37,738 nt of DNA, taken from the NCBI RefSeq assembly GCF_002091715.1, contig NZ_BDAG01000054.1, positions 1-37,738 of the forward strand, given 5' to 3'. Within the stretch, counting starts at the first letter, position 1, and every line of letters begins with the position of its first letter. The notes under the pieces are model-generated. The model was not told the origin of the DNA. It did no database searches and worked only from the letters and a program-made list of their open reading frames with translations. Of this stretch, positions 16,494 to 24,509 are shown in pieces. This DNA comes from Pseudomonas migulae NBRC 103157 (GTDB lineage: Bacteria > Pseudomonadota > Gammaproteobacteria > Pseudomonadales > Pseudomonadaceae). A program made the translations under genes and the position numbers.

Positions 16494-17375
16494 TTGTCTA
16501 AAGGTATCGCTCTATCGGTTTCGGCCTCGGTGCTGTTTGCCGTCATGTATTACTACACCTCACTGCTCACCCCGTTGAGCGGTGTGGAAATTTTCGGCTG
16601 GCGCATGCTGCTGACAGTTCCGTGCATGACCGTGTTCATGGTGGTGTCCGGGGAATGGAAGCGCGTGGTCGAGATTGTCCGGCGAGCTACCGCCCAGCCG
16701 AAACTGATCGCCGGCCTGATCGCCTCTTCTGCCCTGCTCAGCGTGCAGCTCTGGCTGTTCATGTGGGCACCGCTCAACGGCTACAGCCTCGATGTGTCGC
16801 TGGGCTATTTCCTGTTGCCGTTGACCATGGTTTTGACCGGGCGACTGGCCTACGGTGAGCGCCTGTCCTATCTGCAAAAGATCGCGGTGTTTTTCGCCTG
16901 CCTCGGGGTGATCAACGAGGTGTATCAGGTCGGTGGTTTTTCCTGGGCGACCTTGTTGGTGTGCATCGGCTACCCAACCTATTTCATCCTGCGCAAGCGT
17001 CTCGCAGCAGACAACCTGGGCGGCTTATGGCTGGACATGGCACTCACGCTGCCCGTGGCCTTCTGGTTCGTGCAGACGGGCGAACAAGGTTTCAGTGTGT
17101 TTGACCAGCATCCGTGGCTGTCGCTGTTGATCCCGATTCTCGGCGTGATCAGTGCCTCGGCACTGGTGATCTACATCATCGCCAGCCGACTGCTGCCGTT
17201 CAGCCTGTTCGGGTTGTTGAGCTACGTCGAGCCGGTGCTGTTGCTGGGTGTGGCGTTGCTGCTCGGAGAAAGCATCAAGGCGGGGGAATGGCTGACCTAC
17301 ATTCCAATCTGGATGGCGGTGCTGGTGTTGATGTTCGAAGGGTTCAAGCACCTGGTCCGGCAGCGCAAACCTTAA
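16494..17375 (+). CDS. rarD: RarD-type EamA/DMT permease
   Basis: The 293-residue protein has about ten membrane helices and starts (TTG) SKGIALSVSASVLFAVMYYYTSLLTPLSG, followed by EIFGWRMLLTVP, the typical RarD N-terminus. RarD belongs to the drug/metabolite transporter superfamily; it was named from chloramphenicol sensitivity, and its real substrate is unknown. The TTG start is supported by GAGGA upstream and by the fit to RarD relatives. A REPIN separates it from the convergent hpd gene. Confidence 0.85.
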   Translation: MSKGIALSVSASVLFAVMYYYTSLLTPLSGVEIFGWRMLLTVPCMTVFMVVSGEWKRVVEIVRRATAQPKLIAGLIASSALLSVQLWLFMWAPLNGYSLDVSLGYFLLPLTMVLTGRLAYGERLSYLQKIAVFFACLGVINEVYQVGGFSWATLLVCIGYPTYFILRKRLAADNLGGLWLDMALTLPVAFWFVQTGEQGFSVFDQHPWLSLLIPILGVISASALVIYIIASRLLPFSLFGLLSYVEPVLLLGVALLLGESIKAGEWLTYIPIWMAVLVLMFEGFKHLVRQRKP

Positions 17376-17391
17376 ATACACTCAAAACAAA

Positions 17392-17481
17392 TGTGGGAGC
17401 GGGCTTGCTCGCGAATGCGGAGTGTCATTCAGCAATGATGTTGACTGACACTCCGCATTCGCGAGCAAGCCCGCTCCCACA
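17392..17481. repeat. REPIN between convergent rarD and hpd
   Basis: The outer REP arms and the inner segment form one long perfect inverted repeat of about 35 bases per arm (GTGGGAGCGGGCTTGCTCGC continuing into GAATGCGGAGTGTCA), with about 18 unpaired bases in the centre. It lies 16 bases after the rarD stop and 19 bases after the hpd stop on the other strand, so it is the only candidate structure for ending both transcripts. Confidence 0.92.
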
Positions 17482-17500
17482 GTTTTATCGCGGTAACGGC

Positions 17501-18577
17501 TTAGTCGGTGGAAAGTACGCCACGACGAACCTGATCGCGCTCGATCGATTCGAACAACGCCTTGAAGTTGCCTTCGCCGAAGCCATCGTCGCCTTTACGC
17601 TGGATGAACTCGAAGAACACCGGGCCCATCAGGGTTTCCGAGAAGATCTGCAGCAGCAGACGCTTGTCGCCCGACTCTGACGAACCATCCAATAGAATGC
17701 CCCGCGCCTGCAGTTGATCCACTGGCTCGCCGTGGTTCGGCAAACGGCCTTCGAGCATTTCGTAATAGGTTTCCGGAGGCGCGGTCATGAAGCGCATGCC
17801 GATGCTTTTCAGGTGATCCCAGGTCTTGATCAGATCATCGCTGAGGAACGCGACGTGCTGGATGCCTTCGCCGTTGAACTGCATCAGGAACTCTTCGATC
17901 TGACCGGTACCCTTGGACGACTCTTCGTTCAACGGGATGCGGATCATGCCGTCCGGCGCGGTCATCGCCTTGGAGGTCAGGCCGGTGTATTCGCCCTTGA
18001 TGTCGAAGTAGCGGATTTCACGGAAGTTGAACAGCTTCTCGTAGAAGTTCGCCCAGTACGCCATGCGACCGCGATACACGTTGTGGGTCAGGTGGTCGAT
18101 GATCTTCAGGCCGGCGCCAACCGGGTTGCGATCAACGCCTTCGATGAACACGAAGTCGATGTCGTAGATCGAGCTGCCTTCACCAAAACGGTCGATTAGG
18201 TACAGCGGCGCGCCGCCGATGCCTTTGATCGCCGGCAGGTGCAGTTCCATCGGGCCGGTTTCGATATGGATCGGCTGCGCGCCGAGTTCCAGTGCGCGTT
18301 TGTAGGCCTTTTGCGAATCCTTGACCCGGAACGCCATGCCGCACACCGACGGGCCGTGCTCGGCCGCAAAGTACGAAGCGACGCTGTGGGGTTCGTTATT
18401 GAGGATCAGGTTGATCGCGCCCTGGCGATACAGGTGCACGTCTTTGGAACGGTGGGTCGCCACCTTGGTGAAGCCCATGATCTTGAAGATCGGCTCCAGC
18501 GTGTTCGGGGTTGGCGATGCGAATTCGATGAATTCAAAGCCCATCAGGCCCATTGGGTTTTCGTATAAATCTGCCAT
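17501..18577 (-). CDS. hpd: 4-hydroxyphenylpyruvate dioxygenase
   Basis: The 358-residue enzyme oxidises 4-hydroxyphenylpyruvate to homogentisate in tyrosine breakdown, the precursor step for pyomelanin. It has the two-domain vicinal oxygen chelate fold. The three iron ligands known from the P. fluorescens enzyme are visible: His162 (IIDHLTHNV), His241 (GIQHVAFLSDD) and Glu323 (VFFEFIQRKGDDGFGEGNF). The conserved C-terminal helix is complete. GAGG lies 7 bases before the ATG. No other tyrosine-pathway gene is in the window, so it is a stand-alone unit. Confidence 0.96.
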   Translation of the reverse strand: MADLYENPMGLMGFEFIEFASPTPNTLEPIFKIMGFTKVATHRSKDVHLYRQGAINLILNNEPHSVASYFAAEHGPSVCGMAFRVKDSQKAYKRALELGAQPIHIETGPMELHLPAIKGIGGAPLYLIDRFGEGSSIYDIDFVFIEGVDRNPVGAGLKIIDHLTHNVYRGRMAYWANFYEKLFNFREIRYFDIKGEYTGLTSKAMTAPDGMIRIPLNEESSKGTGQIEEFLMQFNGEGIQHVAFLSDDLIKTWDHLKSIGMRFMTAPPETYYEMLEGRLPNHGEPVDQLQARGILLDGSSESGDKRLLLQIFSETLMGPVFFEFIQRKGDDGFGEGNFKALFESIERDQVRRGVLSTD

Positions 18578-18603
18578 TTTGGCGCCTCATCATTTTTTAG
18601 AAT

Positions 18604-18616
18604 TAACGTAACGTTA
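18604..18616. promoter_or_regulatory. Palindrome in the hpd leader
   Basis: A perfect inverted repeat, TAACGT-A-ACGTTA, lies 27 bases upstream of the hpd ATG in AT-rich sequence. It is well placed to be an operator over the promoter or start of transcription. The regulator is unknown. No PhhR-type TGTAAA-N6-TTTACA box was found nearby. Confidence 0.45.
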
Positions 18617-18826
18617 GTTTCAAGAAATGCTGAAGCCGGCGGGTGGCGCGCAGGAGATGCCCCGCACGCTGCGGGCGAGGAAGTCACCGTAGATCAATTG
18701 AAACCCGAAACTTTTCATTGTCGACCCAAGGCTGATACGGGCGAGGCTTCTGCTGGCAGAAGACGATTATTCTTATATGCGTAACCGGATTCTACACAGC
18801 GTAAACAGATTTGTCCGTCTTCTGTA

Positions 18827-19771
18827 TCAAATCCCCTTTTTCCCTGCTCGCGCAAGGGGTTTGTTGCACAGGAAAATCCCCACCAGAATCAACCCGCCGC
18901 CCAGACACATCGCCAGCGTCAATTGCTCGCCCAACAGCAACGCGCCGAGGATGACCGCGGTCAGCGGGTTCAGAGCGATGAACACGCCTGAACGGGTCGC
19001 GCCGATTTTGCGGATGCCATCGTAATAACCAATGTAGGCCAGTGCCGAACCCAAAACGCCCAGGTACATCAGGCTCAACCATTGCTGCGCTCCCAGGCTG
19101 GCCAACGCAGCAATGCTCACCTCGCCCCTGACGGCACTGACAACCCAGAGCATCACCGTGCCGAGCAAGATCGAATACGTCACGGTTTGCATCGGCCCCA
19201 GGGTCTGGTTCAAGTCTCTGGAGCACAGCGAATAAAACCCCCAGCTCAGAACGCAGCCAAAAATCAGCAGATCGCCGATCCACGAGTCGGCATTGCCGGC
19301 CAGCAATTGGGGGTTGCGACTGACAATCACCAGGCTCGCCCCGACGATGCAGATCGCGATACCCACGACCTTTACCCGACTCAAGCGCTCCTTGAACAGC
19401 AGCCACGAGGCCAGTCCGATAACCGCCGGGTTAAGGGCCACGATCAACGACGCCCGGGACGCATTGATGTAATGCAGGCCATAAAAGAAGCACAGGTTAT
19501 AGAAGAAGATGCCGAAGAACCCCAGCAGCGACAGTTGCAGCCATTGCCTGGGGCTGGGGCGCGCCAGCGGCACGCGGGCCACCAGTAAAAACAGCAACAG
19601 CGCCCCGCTCGCCAGCAGGAATCGCAGGCTGGCAGCGAACAGCGGGCTGAGGCTGTCCGCCAGAAAACGCCCGGCGACAAAGGTGCCGCCCCAGATCATG
19701 GTGACGGCGGCGAGTTTGAAGTACACCGCCACGTCGGAGCGTTCCGACACCCTGTGTTCATATGCGGTCAT
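18827..19771 (-). CDS. EamA-family (DMT) metabolite exporter
   Basis: From ATG 19771 the product has 314 residues and about ten membrane helices in two EamA repeats. Motifs include MIWGGTFVAGRFLADSLSP at the first helix, YINASRASLIVALNPAVIGLASWLLFKERLS, and FIALNPLTAVILGALLLGEQLT in the second half. I prefer 19771 because GGGGA stands just upstream; the in-frame ATG at 19810 lacks a ribosome site. It is divergent from a LysR gene at 19850, the usual arrangement for a regulator and the exporter it controls. The substrate is unknown. Confidence 0.87.
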   Translation of the reverse strand: MTAYEHRVSERSDVAVYFKLAAVTMIWGGTFVAGRFLADSLSPLFAASLRFLLASGALLLFLLVARVPLARPSPRQWLQLSLLGFFGIFFYNLCFFYGLHYINASRASLIVALNPAVIGLASWLLFKERLSRVKVVGIAICIVGASLVIVSRNPQLLAGNADSWIGDLLIFGCVLSWGFYSLCSRDLNQTLGPMQTVTYSILLGTVMLWVVSAVRGEVSIAALASLGAQQWLSLMYLGVLGSALAYIGYYDGIRKIGATRSGVFIALNPLTAVILGALLLGEQLTLAMCLGGGLILVGIFLCNKPLARAGKKGI

Positions 19772-19835
19772 AAGTCCCCGGATTAAGAAGTCGAACAGAT
19801 GACGTATCATTTCGCTAATACTTGATCATCGTAAA

Positions 19836-19851
19836 ATGAGTAAACACTCAT
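19836..19851. promoter_or_regulatory. Inverted repeat overlapping the LysR start codon
   Basis: ATGAGT-AAAC-ACTCAT is a perfect palindrome whose last two bases are the A and T of the LysR ATG. It lies between the divergent exporter and LysR genes and could be an autoregulatory site or a hairpin that limits translation of the regulator. Confidence 0.45.
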
Positions 19852-20722
19852 GACACTCACACAACTGGAGATTTTCTCGCTGGTGGCCGAGCTTCACGGC
19901 TTTACGGCGGCGGCCCATCGTCTGGGCATTTCGCAATCCGCGGTGTCTCACGCCCTCAAGTCGCTGGAACAGGAGCTGGGCGTCGAACTGTTGAATCGGC
20001 ATCAATCCCGGGTCGAACTCAGCGACATCGGCCAACAGCTGTTGCTGCGTGCTCGGGCAATGCTCGGGCTGGCCAACACCTTGCGCCAGGAAGCGGCCGA
20101 TGCCCGCGGCATGAAACGCGGCACGCTGCGCATCGGATCGTTCGGTCCGACCTCGTCGATCAAGTTGTTACCGATGATCCTGCAGCAGTACCGGGCCGCT
20201 CACCCTGGTATCGAGGTCCATATCGATGAAGGTCCGGACCGACAGGTGATCCAGTGGCTGGAAGAGCGGCGCATCGACATCGGCTTTGTGGTGTTGCCGC
20301 AGGAGCGATTCGACACCGTCGCACTGATCGAGGACCAAATGGTCGCGTTGCTGCCCGTCGATCATCCGCTGGCAGTTCGCGACAGCGTGAGCCTGGGGGA
20401 TTTGTGCGACGACCCCTTCGTGCTGACCGAGGCCGGCTCCTCGGAGCTGGTTTCGCGGATGTTCAGCGCGGCGCACCTGATGCCCAACATTCGTTACCGC
20501 TGCTCGCAACTGCTGAGCACGCTGGTCACCGTTGGCCGGGGCGATGCCTTGACGGTGGTCGCCGAAGGTTCACTGCCCGACGACTGCGACGACCGCTACG
20601 TGAAAAAACCGCTGTCGCCAGTGGTCGTGCGCCAGGTCGGCCTGGCGGTGCTGGACCGGCGTCAGTCTTCACCGGCAACGCTGGCCTTTATCAAACTGGC
20701 TGCCAGTCTGGACTTGCGTTGA
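19850..20722 (+). CDS. LysR-family transcriptional regulator
   Basis: The 290-residue protein has an N-terminal LysR winged helix-turn-helix (1-60, with FTAAAHRLGISQSAVSHALKSLE) and a C-terminal substrate-binding domain of the periplasmic-binding-protein type (about 88-290, starting TLRIGSFGPTSSIKLLP). It is divergent from the EamA exporter gene with only 78 bases between start codons, so it probably controls it. There is no clear Shine-Dalgarno sequence; the leader instead carries a palindrome up to the start codon. Confidence 0.92.
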   Translation: MTLTQLEIFSLVAELHGFTAAAHRLGISQSAVSHALKSLEQELGVELLNRHQSRVELSDIGQQLLLRARAMLGLANTLRQEAADARGMKRGTLRIGSFGPTSSIKLLPMILQQYRAAHPGIEVHIDEGPDRQVIQWLEERRIDIGFVVLPQERFDTVALIEDQMVALLPVDHPLAVRDSVSLGDLCDDPFVLTEAGSSELVSRMFSAAHLMPNIRYRCSQLLSTLVTVGRGDALTVVAEGSLPDDCDDRYVKKPLSPVVVRQVGLAVLDRRQSSPATLAFIKLAASLDLR

Positions 20723-20837
20723 ACGGCACACGCCTTGAAGGCCAACTATCATGGCCTCTGACCGAACTCTTTATGGGAGGCGTGCCGTTGTCCTGCCAGC
20801 ATTTGAGAGCCCTATTTCATCGTTACAGGTTTCGCGA

Positions 20838-22373
20838 ATGCCACTGACTTTCAAAACCCGCCGAAAACGCAGCACCCGGATTGTAGTGACAGTATTGAGC
20901 GGTTTGCTCCCGATACTTCTGGGGTTCTCCATTCTTTACTGGCAGGCCGGACGTGCGCTTTCGCAAAGCACCCAACTGACCGCCGAAGAAGCCATCCGCC
21001 AATTCGACCTGATGCTCGACAACACCGCCGAGGCCGCACGCGAGTTAGTGCCGTTGGCCGGTCAATCCTGCAACGACGTCAAGCTGGCTTTGCGCGAACA
21101 AGTCACCCGCCGTCCGTTCGTGCGCTCGACGAATCTGGTGTGGGACGACAACCTCTATTGCAGTTCGTTGTTTGGTGACTATCAGGAAAAAATCAACGCC
21201 GGAGACTACACCCAAGGCACGTTATGGCTCATGAACGGCAACCCGGTCACGCCCAATACCGCGCTGCTGGTGTACCGGCTCAGCGAAGGAAAACAGGGGG
21301 CATTGACGACACTGGACGGTTATCACTTGAGTAACGTGCTGCGCCTGATTGGTCGCAAGACAGTACTATTACTCCAAGTCGGCCCAAGCTGGTTGTCGGC
21401 TGACGGCAAGGTTCACAAAGATGCCCTGCCCCTCCTGCCCGTCGCCGAAAGCAAACGTCCATCCTCGCGATATGCCTTCACCGTCGCGGCGGGTTTCCCC
21501 GCTGGCGAGACCTGGCGTTACATGCGTAGCGAGTATCCGCCGCTGTTCAGTTTGCTGATCTTTTTTGGCGTCGTGTCCGGCCTGATTGGGCATGTCTTGC
21601 AAAAGCGCTCGTCGTCACCCAGTCATGAACTACAGCGCGCGCTGGAGGCGGCGGAGTTCGTTCCGTATTTTCAGCCGGTGGTGCATGGCACGAACAAGAA
21701 GTGGTCCGGCACCGAAGTGTTGATGCGCTGGAATCATCCGAAGGAAGGCCTGGTGCGCCCTGACCTGTTTATCCCGTTTGCCGAGCACTCCGGCCTGATC
21801 GTGCCGATGACGCGCTCACTCATGCAGCAAACTGCGCAACTGCTGGCGCCTGTCTCCTCCTCGTTCGAGGAGCCGTTTCACATCGGCATCAACATCACCG
21901 CCAGCCACTGCAAGGACCTGGAACTGGTCGAGGATTGCCGGGAATTTCTCAGTGCCTTTGCGCCGGGCTCCATCCATCTTGTGCTGGAGTTGACCGAGCG
22001 CGAACTGATCGAGCCCACTGCCATCACGTTGCAGTTGTTCGAGCAACTTCACGCGCTGGGCGTGATGATCGCCATCGACGACTTTGGCACCGGCCACTCA
22101 AGCCTGGGTTACTTGCGCCAATTCAACGTCGACTTCCTTAAAATCGACCAGAGCTTTGTCGCCATGATCGGCGCCGACGCCCTCTCCCGGCACATTCTGG
22201 ACAGCATCATCGAACTCTCGGCCAAGCTCGATCTGGGCATCGTTGCAGAAGGTGTGGAAACCGAGGAGCAAAGTGCCTATCTCACCGCTCATGGTGTGAA
22301 CTTCCTGCAAGGTTATCTCTTCGGCAGGCCGATGCCCGGTGCAGACTTCATTGATGCATTAAGTCACCATTAA
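20838..22373 (+). CDS. CSS-motif EAL-domain c-di-GMP phosphodiesterase
   Basis: From ATG 20838 (ACAGG upstream) the product has 511 residues. It has TM1 at about 15-37, a periplasmic CSS domain with Cys78 (QSCNDV) and Cys108-Ser-Ser (LYCSS), TM2 at about 235-255, and a cytoplasmic EAL domain (about 268-510). Such proteins are held in check by a periplasmic disulphide and cut c-di-GMP when it is reduced. Catalytic motifs are present: ELTERELIE, DDFGTGHSSLGYL, DFLKIDQSFV and IVAEGVETEEQ. The signature triplet itself reads EVL (293-295), an accepted variant. An ATG at 20751 would add 29 unlikely residues. Confidence 0.9.
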   Translation: MPLTFKTRRKRSTRIVVTVLSGLLPILLGFSILYWQAGRALSQSTQLTAEEAIRQFDLMLDNTAEAARELVPLAGQSCNDVKLALREQVTRRPFVRSTNLVWDDNLYCSSLFGDYQEKINAGDYTQGTLWLMNGNPVTPNTALLVYRLSEGKQGALTTLDGYHLSNVLRLIGRKTVLLLQVGPSWLSADGKVHKDALPLLPVAESKRPSSRYAFTVAAGFPAGETWRYMRSEYPPLFSLLIFFGVVSGLIGHVLQKRSSSPSHELQRALEAAEFVPYFQPVVHGTNKKWSGTEVLMRWNHPKEGLVRPDLFIPFAEHSGLIVPMTRSLMQQTAQLLAPVSSSFEEPFHIGINITASHCKDLELVEDCREFLSAFAPGSIHLVLELTERELIEPTAITLQLFEQLHALGVMIAIDDFGTGHSSLGYLRQFNVDFLKIDQSFVAMIGADALSRHILDSIIELSAKLDLGIVAEGVETEEQSAYLTAHGVNFLQGYLFGRPMPGADFIDALSHH

Positions 22374-22608
22374 CTGGCGCCTTTATGCGACAAAACAACG
22401 AGGCCCGTGCACCAATTCGAATCAAAAGACCACTCTTGTTACATGAAGAAAAAGTCAGGATTTACTCTTCGCCCATTAACTACTACAATTTTTCATACCT
22501 GCGCTAAATTGGCAGGCGAGCCATCTATCACCGAGTCGCTTCAAGGCTCTTGGCTTATAGCTTTGTTTGCGGTTGGTATCAGCCAAACACACTATTGGAG
22601 TAAAGATA
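22374..22608. promoter_or_regulatory. AT-rich leader of the MvaT/MvaU-type gene
   Basis: These 235 bases are clearly more AT-rich than the surroundings (for example ACTACTACAATTTTTCATACC at 22480-22500). A 72-codon open frame here is not convincing. AT-rich upstream DNA is what H-NS-like proteins bind, so autoregulation by MvaT/MvaU-type proteins is plausible. The exact promoter elements are not assigned. Confidence 0.5.
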
Positions 22609-22974
22609 TTGTCCAGACTCGCTGAATTTCGTGCAGCTGAAAAGGCCCTTCAAGAGCAGCTCAAGCAGCTGGAGTCCCTGAAGAATGATGCCGGGCTCAA
22701 GAAAGAAATCGAATTCGAAGAAAAGCTCCAGGGGCTGATGAAAACCTACGGCAAGAGCCTGCGCGACATCATCGCCATTCTCGATCCGAACCCGGCCAAA
22801 TCCGGCCTGCAACAGGCCGCTGCGCCGAAAACCCGCCGCGCTCGCGTGGTCAAGGTTTATCAGAACCCGCACACTGGCGAACTGATTGAAACCAAGGGCG
22901 GCAACCACCGCGGCCTGAAAGCCTGGAAGGAACAATACGGTGCTGCCACCGTTGATTCCTGGCTGCGCGGCTAA
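22609..22974 (+). CDS. H-NS-like nucleoid protein, MvaT/MvaU family
   Basis: The 121-residue xenogeneic silencer binds AT-rich DNA. It has an N-terminal coiled-coil oligomerisation region (SRLAEFRAAEKALQEQLKQLE to about residue 60) and a C-terminal DNA-binding domain with YQNPHTGELIETKGGNHRGLKAWKEQYG. The start and end (SRLAEF, NHRGLKAWK, VDSWL) look nearer to MvaU than to MvaT, so I leave the symbol open. The start is TTG 22609: GGAG lies 8 bases upstream and the family N-terminus begins exactly there. A strong terminator follows the stop. Confidence 0.92.
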   Translation: MSRLAEFRAAEKALQEQLKQLESLKNDAGLKKEIEFEEKLQGLMKTYGKSLRDIIAILDPNPAKSGLQQAAAPKTRRARVVKVYQNPHTGELIETKGGNHRGLKAWKEQYGAATVDSWLRG

Positions 22975-22988
22975 GCACTCGCGGTGAC

Positions 22989-23020
22989 AAAAAAAGCCCT
23001 GTCTTACGCAGGGCTTTTTT
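22989..23020 (+). terminator. Intrinsic terminator after the MvaT/MvaU-type gene
   Basis: AAAAAAGCCCTG and CAGGGCTTTTTT pair around a 7-base loop, with the T-run built into the stem. It begins about 15 bases after the stop codon. Confidence 0.92.
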
Positions 23021-23140
23021 CATGCATACCTTCTAAATGCAACGATTGGAATCGATCACTCGCTACTTGCAGATTAACTTTGTACTTAGTCCCTTTGGGT
23101 ATCTAAAGATTGCGAAATGCACGATCGCGCAAACCTTTAA

Positions 23141-23665
23141 CTAAAGTTTCAAGCTGTTACGAACAGTTTCTATTTCATCCAGGCTTGCCTTATAAGCCTC
23201 GGCCTGCCCCGCGTACGAAAAAACATAGGCTTTATCGGCATCCACCGCCGCGACCAATGTTTGCGACAGCACGTGTCGGCCGTTTTGGGTAATCGTGCAG
23301 GTAGTTTCCAATGCCGACAGCCGGCTCAAGGTCGCCGGATGAATTTTGTTGCAGACGCTTTGATAGCCGCCCTGGAAAAAATCCTTCTGCACCGACTTGC
23401 GCATCTCCAGCAATACGCCTTGCAAATTCACCTGATGACCGCTTTCCACTGGCGTCATGGTCAACTCCATCACCATCACCGGCGTGCCGCCCTGATCATT
23501 CTTCACTGCGCGCTGACGGGACACCTCAGGTTTGGCATCATCCTGCGGGATCGCTTCTACTTCCCAGCCAACCGGCCAAGTCACTATCGGCGTCTCTGCA
23601 TGAGCGCAAGTCATGCCTGACAGCAGGCCAATCAGAACGAACAGCGATTTACAGAATCGGGTCAT
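23141..23665 (-). CDS. Secreted protein of unknown function, DUF4946-like
   Basis: The 174-residue protein has a signal peptide (FCKSLFVLIGLLSGMTCAHA, cleavage after about residue 23, before ETP). The mature part contains two cysteines (VCNKIHP and ETTCTI) that could form a disulphide. I recognise it only loosely as a DUF4946-type pseudomonad periplasmic protein. It is divergent from the glyoxalase gene and stands alone; no function can be inferred. Confidence 0.75.
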   Translation of the reverse strand: MTRFCKSLFVLIGLLSGMTCAHAETPIVTWPVGWEVEAIPQDDAKPEVSRQRAVKNDQGGTPVMVMELTMTPVESGHQVNLQGVLLEMRKSVQKDFFQGGYQSVCNKIHPATLSRLSALETTCTITQNGRHVLSQTLVAAVDADKAYVFSYAGQAEAYKASLDEIETVRNSLKL

Positions 23666-23810
23666 TGCAATGAATACTCACGGGCTGAACCGCAAAGTCT
23701 GAGCCTCGTCCGGCTGTCAGGCAATAGCCGACGGTTTGGGTTTGGTGATGCCTGCGCCCTTGCGTATCATTGTCACCATTCACTTGCCCCACTTATTGTC
23801 CGGAGGGCCC

Positions 23811-24332
23811 ATGAGCCTGCACGAATTGAACACCTTCCCGGGTGTTACCGCCCAACCTGATACCGCCACCCAGAAGTTCGTCTTCAACCACACCATGCTG
23901 CGGGTCAAGGACATCACCAAGTCCCTGGATTTCTACACACGCATCCTAGGTTTTTCGCTGGTGGAAAAACGCGACTTTCCGGAAGCCGAATTCAGCCTGT
24001 ATTTCCTGGCGCTGGTCGATAAAGACCAGATCCCGGCCGATGCCGCCGCCCGTACCGAGTGGATGAAATCGATCCCCGGCATCCTCGAACTGACCCACAA
24101 CCACGGCACTGAAAACGACGCGGATTTTGCCTACCACAATGGCAACACCGACCCACGCGGCTTCGGGCACATCTGCATCTCGGTGCCAGACATCGTCGCT
24201 GCGTGCGAGCGTTTCGAAGCGTTGGGCTGCGATTTCCAGAAGCGCCTGAACGATGGCCGCATGAAGAGCCTGGCGTTCATCAAGGACCCGGACGCCTACT
24301 GGGTCGAGATCATCCAGCCTGCGCCGTTGTAA
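23811..24332 (+). CDS. gloA: Lactoylglutathione lyase (glyoxalase I)
   Basis: The 173-residue enzyme isomerises the methylglyoxal-glutathione hemithioacetal to S-lactoylglutathione. It has the vicinal oxygen chelate fold with the expected metal-binding positions in FNHTMLRVKD (His), ILELTHNHG (Glu), GFGHICISVPD (His) and YWVEIIQP (Glu). The N-terminus carries the extra 20 or so residues and the internal loop (IPADAAARTEW) of the longer pseudomonad/eukaryote-like GloA type. GGAGGGCCC precedes ATG 23811, which is preferred over an upstream ATG at 23736. Confidence 0.94.
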   Translation: MSLHELNTFPGVTAQPDTATQKFVFNHTMLRVKDITKSLDFYTRILGFSLVEKRDFPEAEFSLYFLALVDKDQIPADAAARTEWMKSIPGILELTHNHGTENDADFAYHNGNTDPRGFGHICISVPDIVAACERFEALGCDFQKRLNDGRMKSLAFIKDPDAYWVEIIQPAPL

Positions 24333-24350
24333 CCCTCACAGAAAATCCCC

Positions 24351-24439
24351 TGTAGGAGCCGGCTTGCTGGCGATAGCGGTGTGACATTCAAAGTAATGCT
24401 TGCTGACACACCGCAATCGCCAGCAAGCCGGCTCCTACA
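24351..24439. repeat. REPIN downstream of gloA
   Basis: Perfect inverted arms of TGTAGGAGCCGGCTTGCTGG (continuing CGAT) flank a spacer with GGTGTGACA and TGACACACC inner arms like those of the REPINs at 15120 and 17392. Confidence 0.9.
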
Positions 24440-24457
24440 AATATCTGCGGCGGCATA

Positions 24458-24495
24458 AACACAAAACCCCATGATCACTCATGGGGTTTTGTGTT
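24458..24495. terminator. Bidirectional terminator between gloA and ahpF
   Basis: A perfect 17-bp stem (AACACAAAACCCCATGA at 24458-24474 pairing with 24479-24495) surrounds a 4-base loop, with A/T-rich ends on both sides. It serves the convergent gloA and ahpF genes. Confidence 0.9.
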
Positions 24496-24509
24496 TTCAG
24501 CGTCCGGTT

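Noticed and set aside
22407..22625. 72-codon open frame upstream of the MvaT/MvaU-type gene
   Set aside because: It lies in the AT-rich leader, has no ribosome site, overlaps the true start of the silencer gene and its product resembles nothing.
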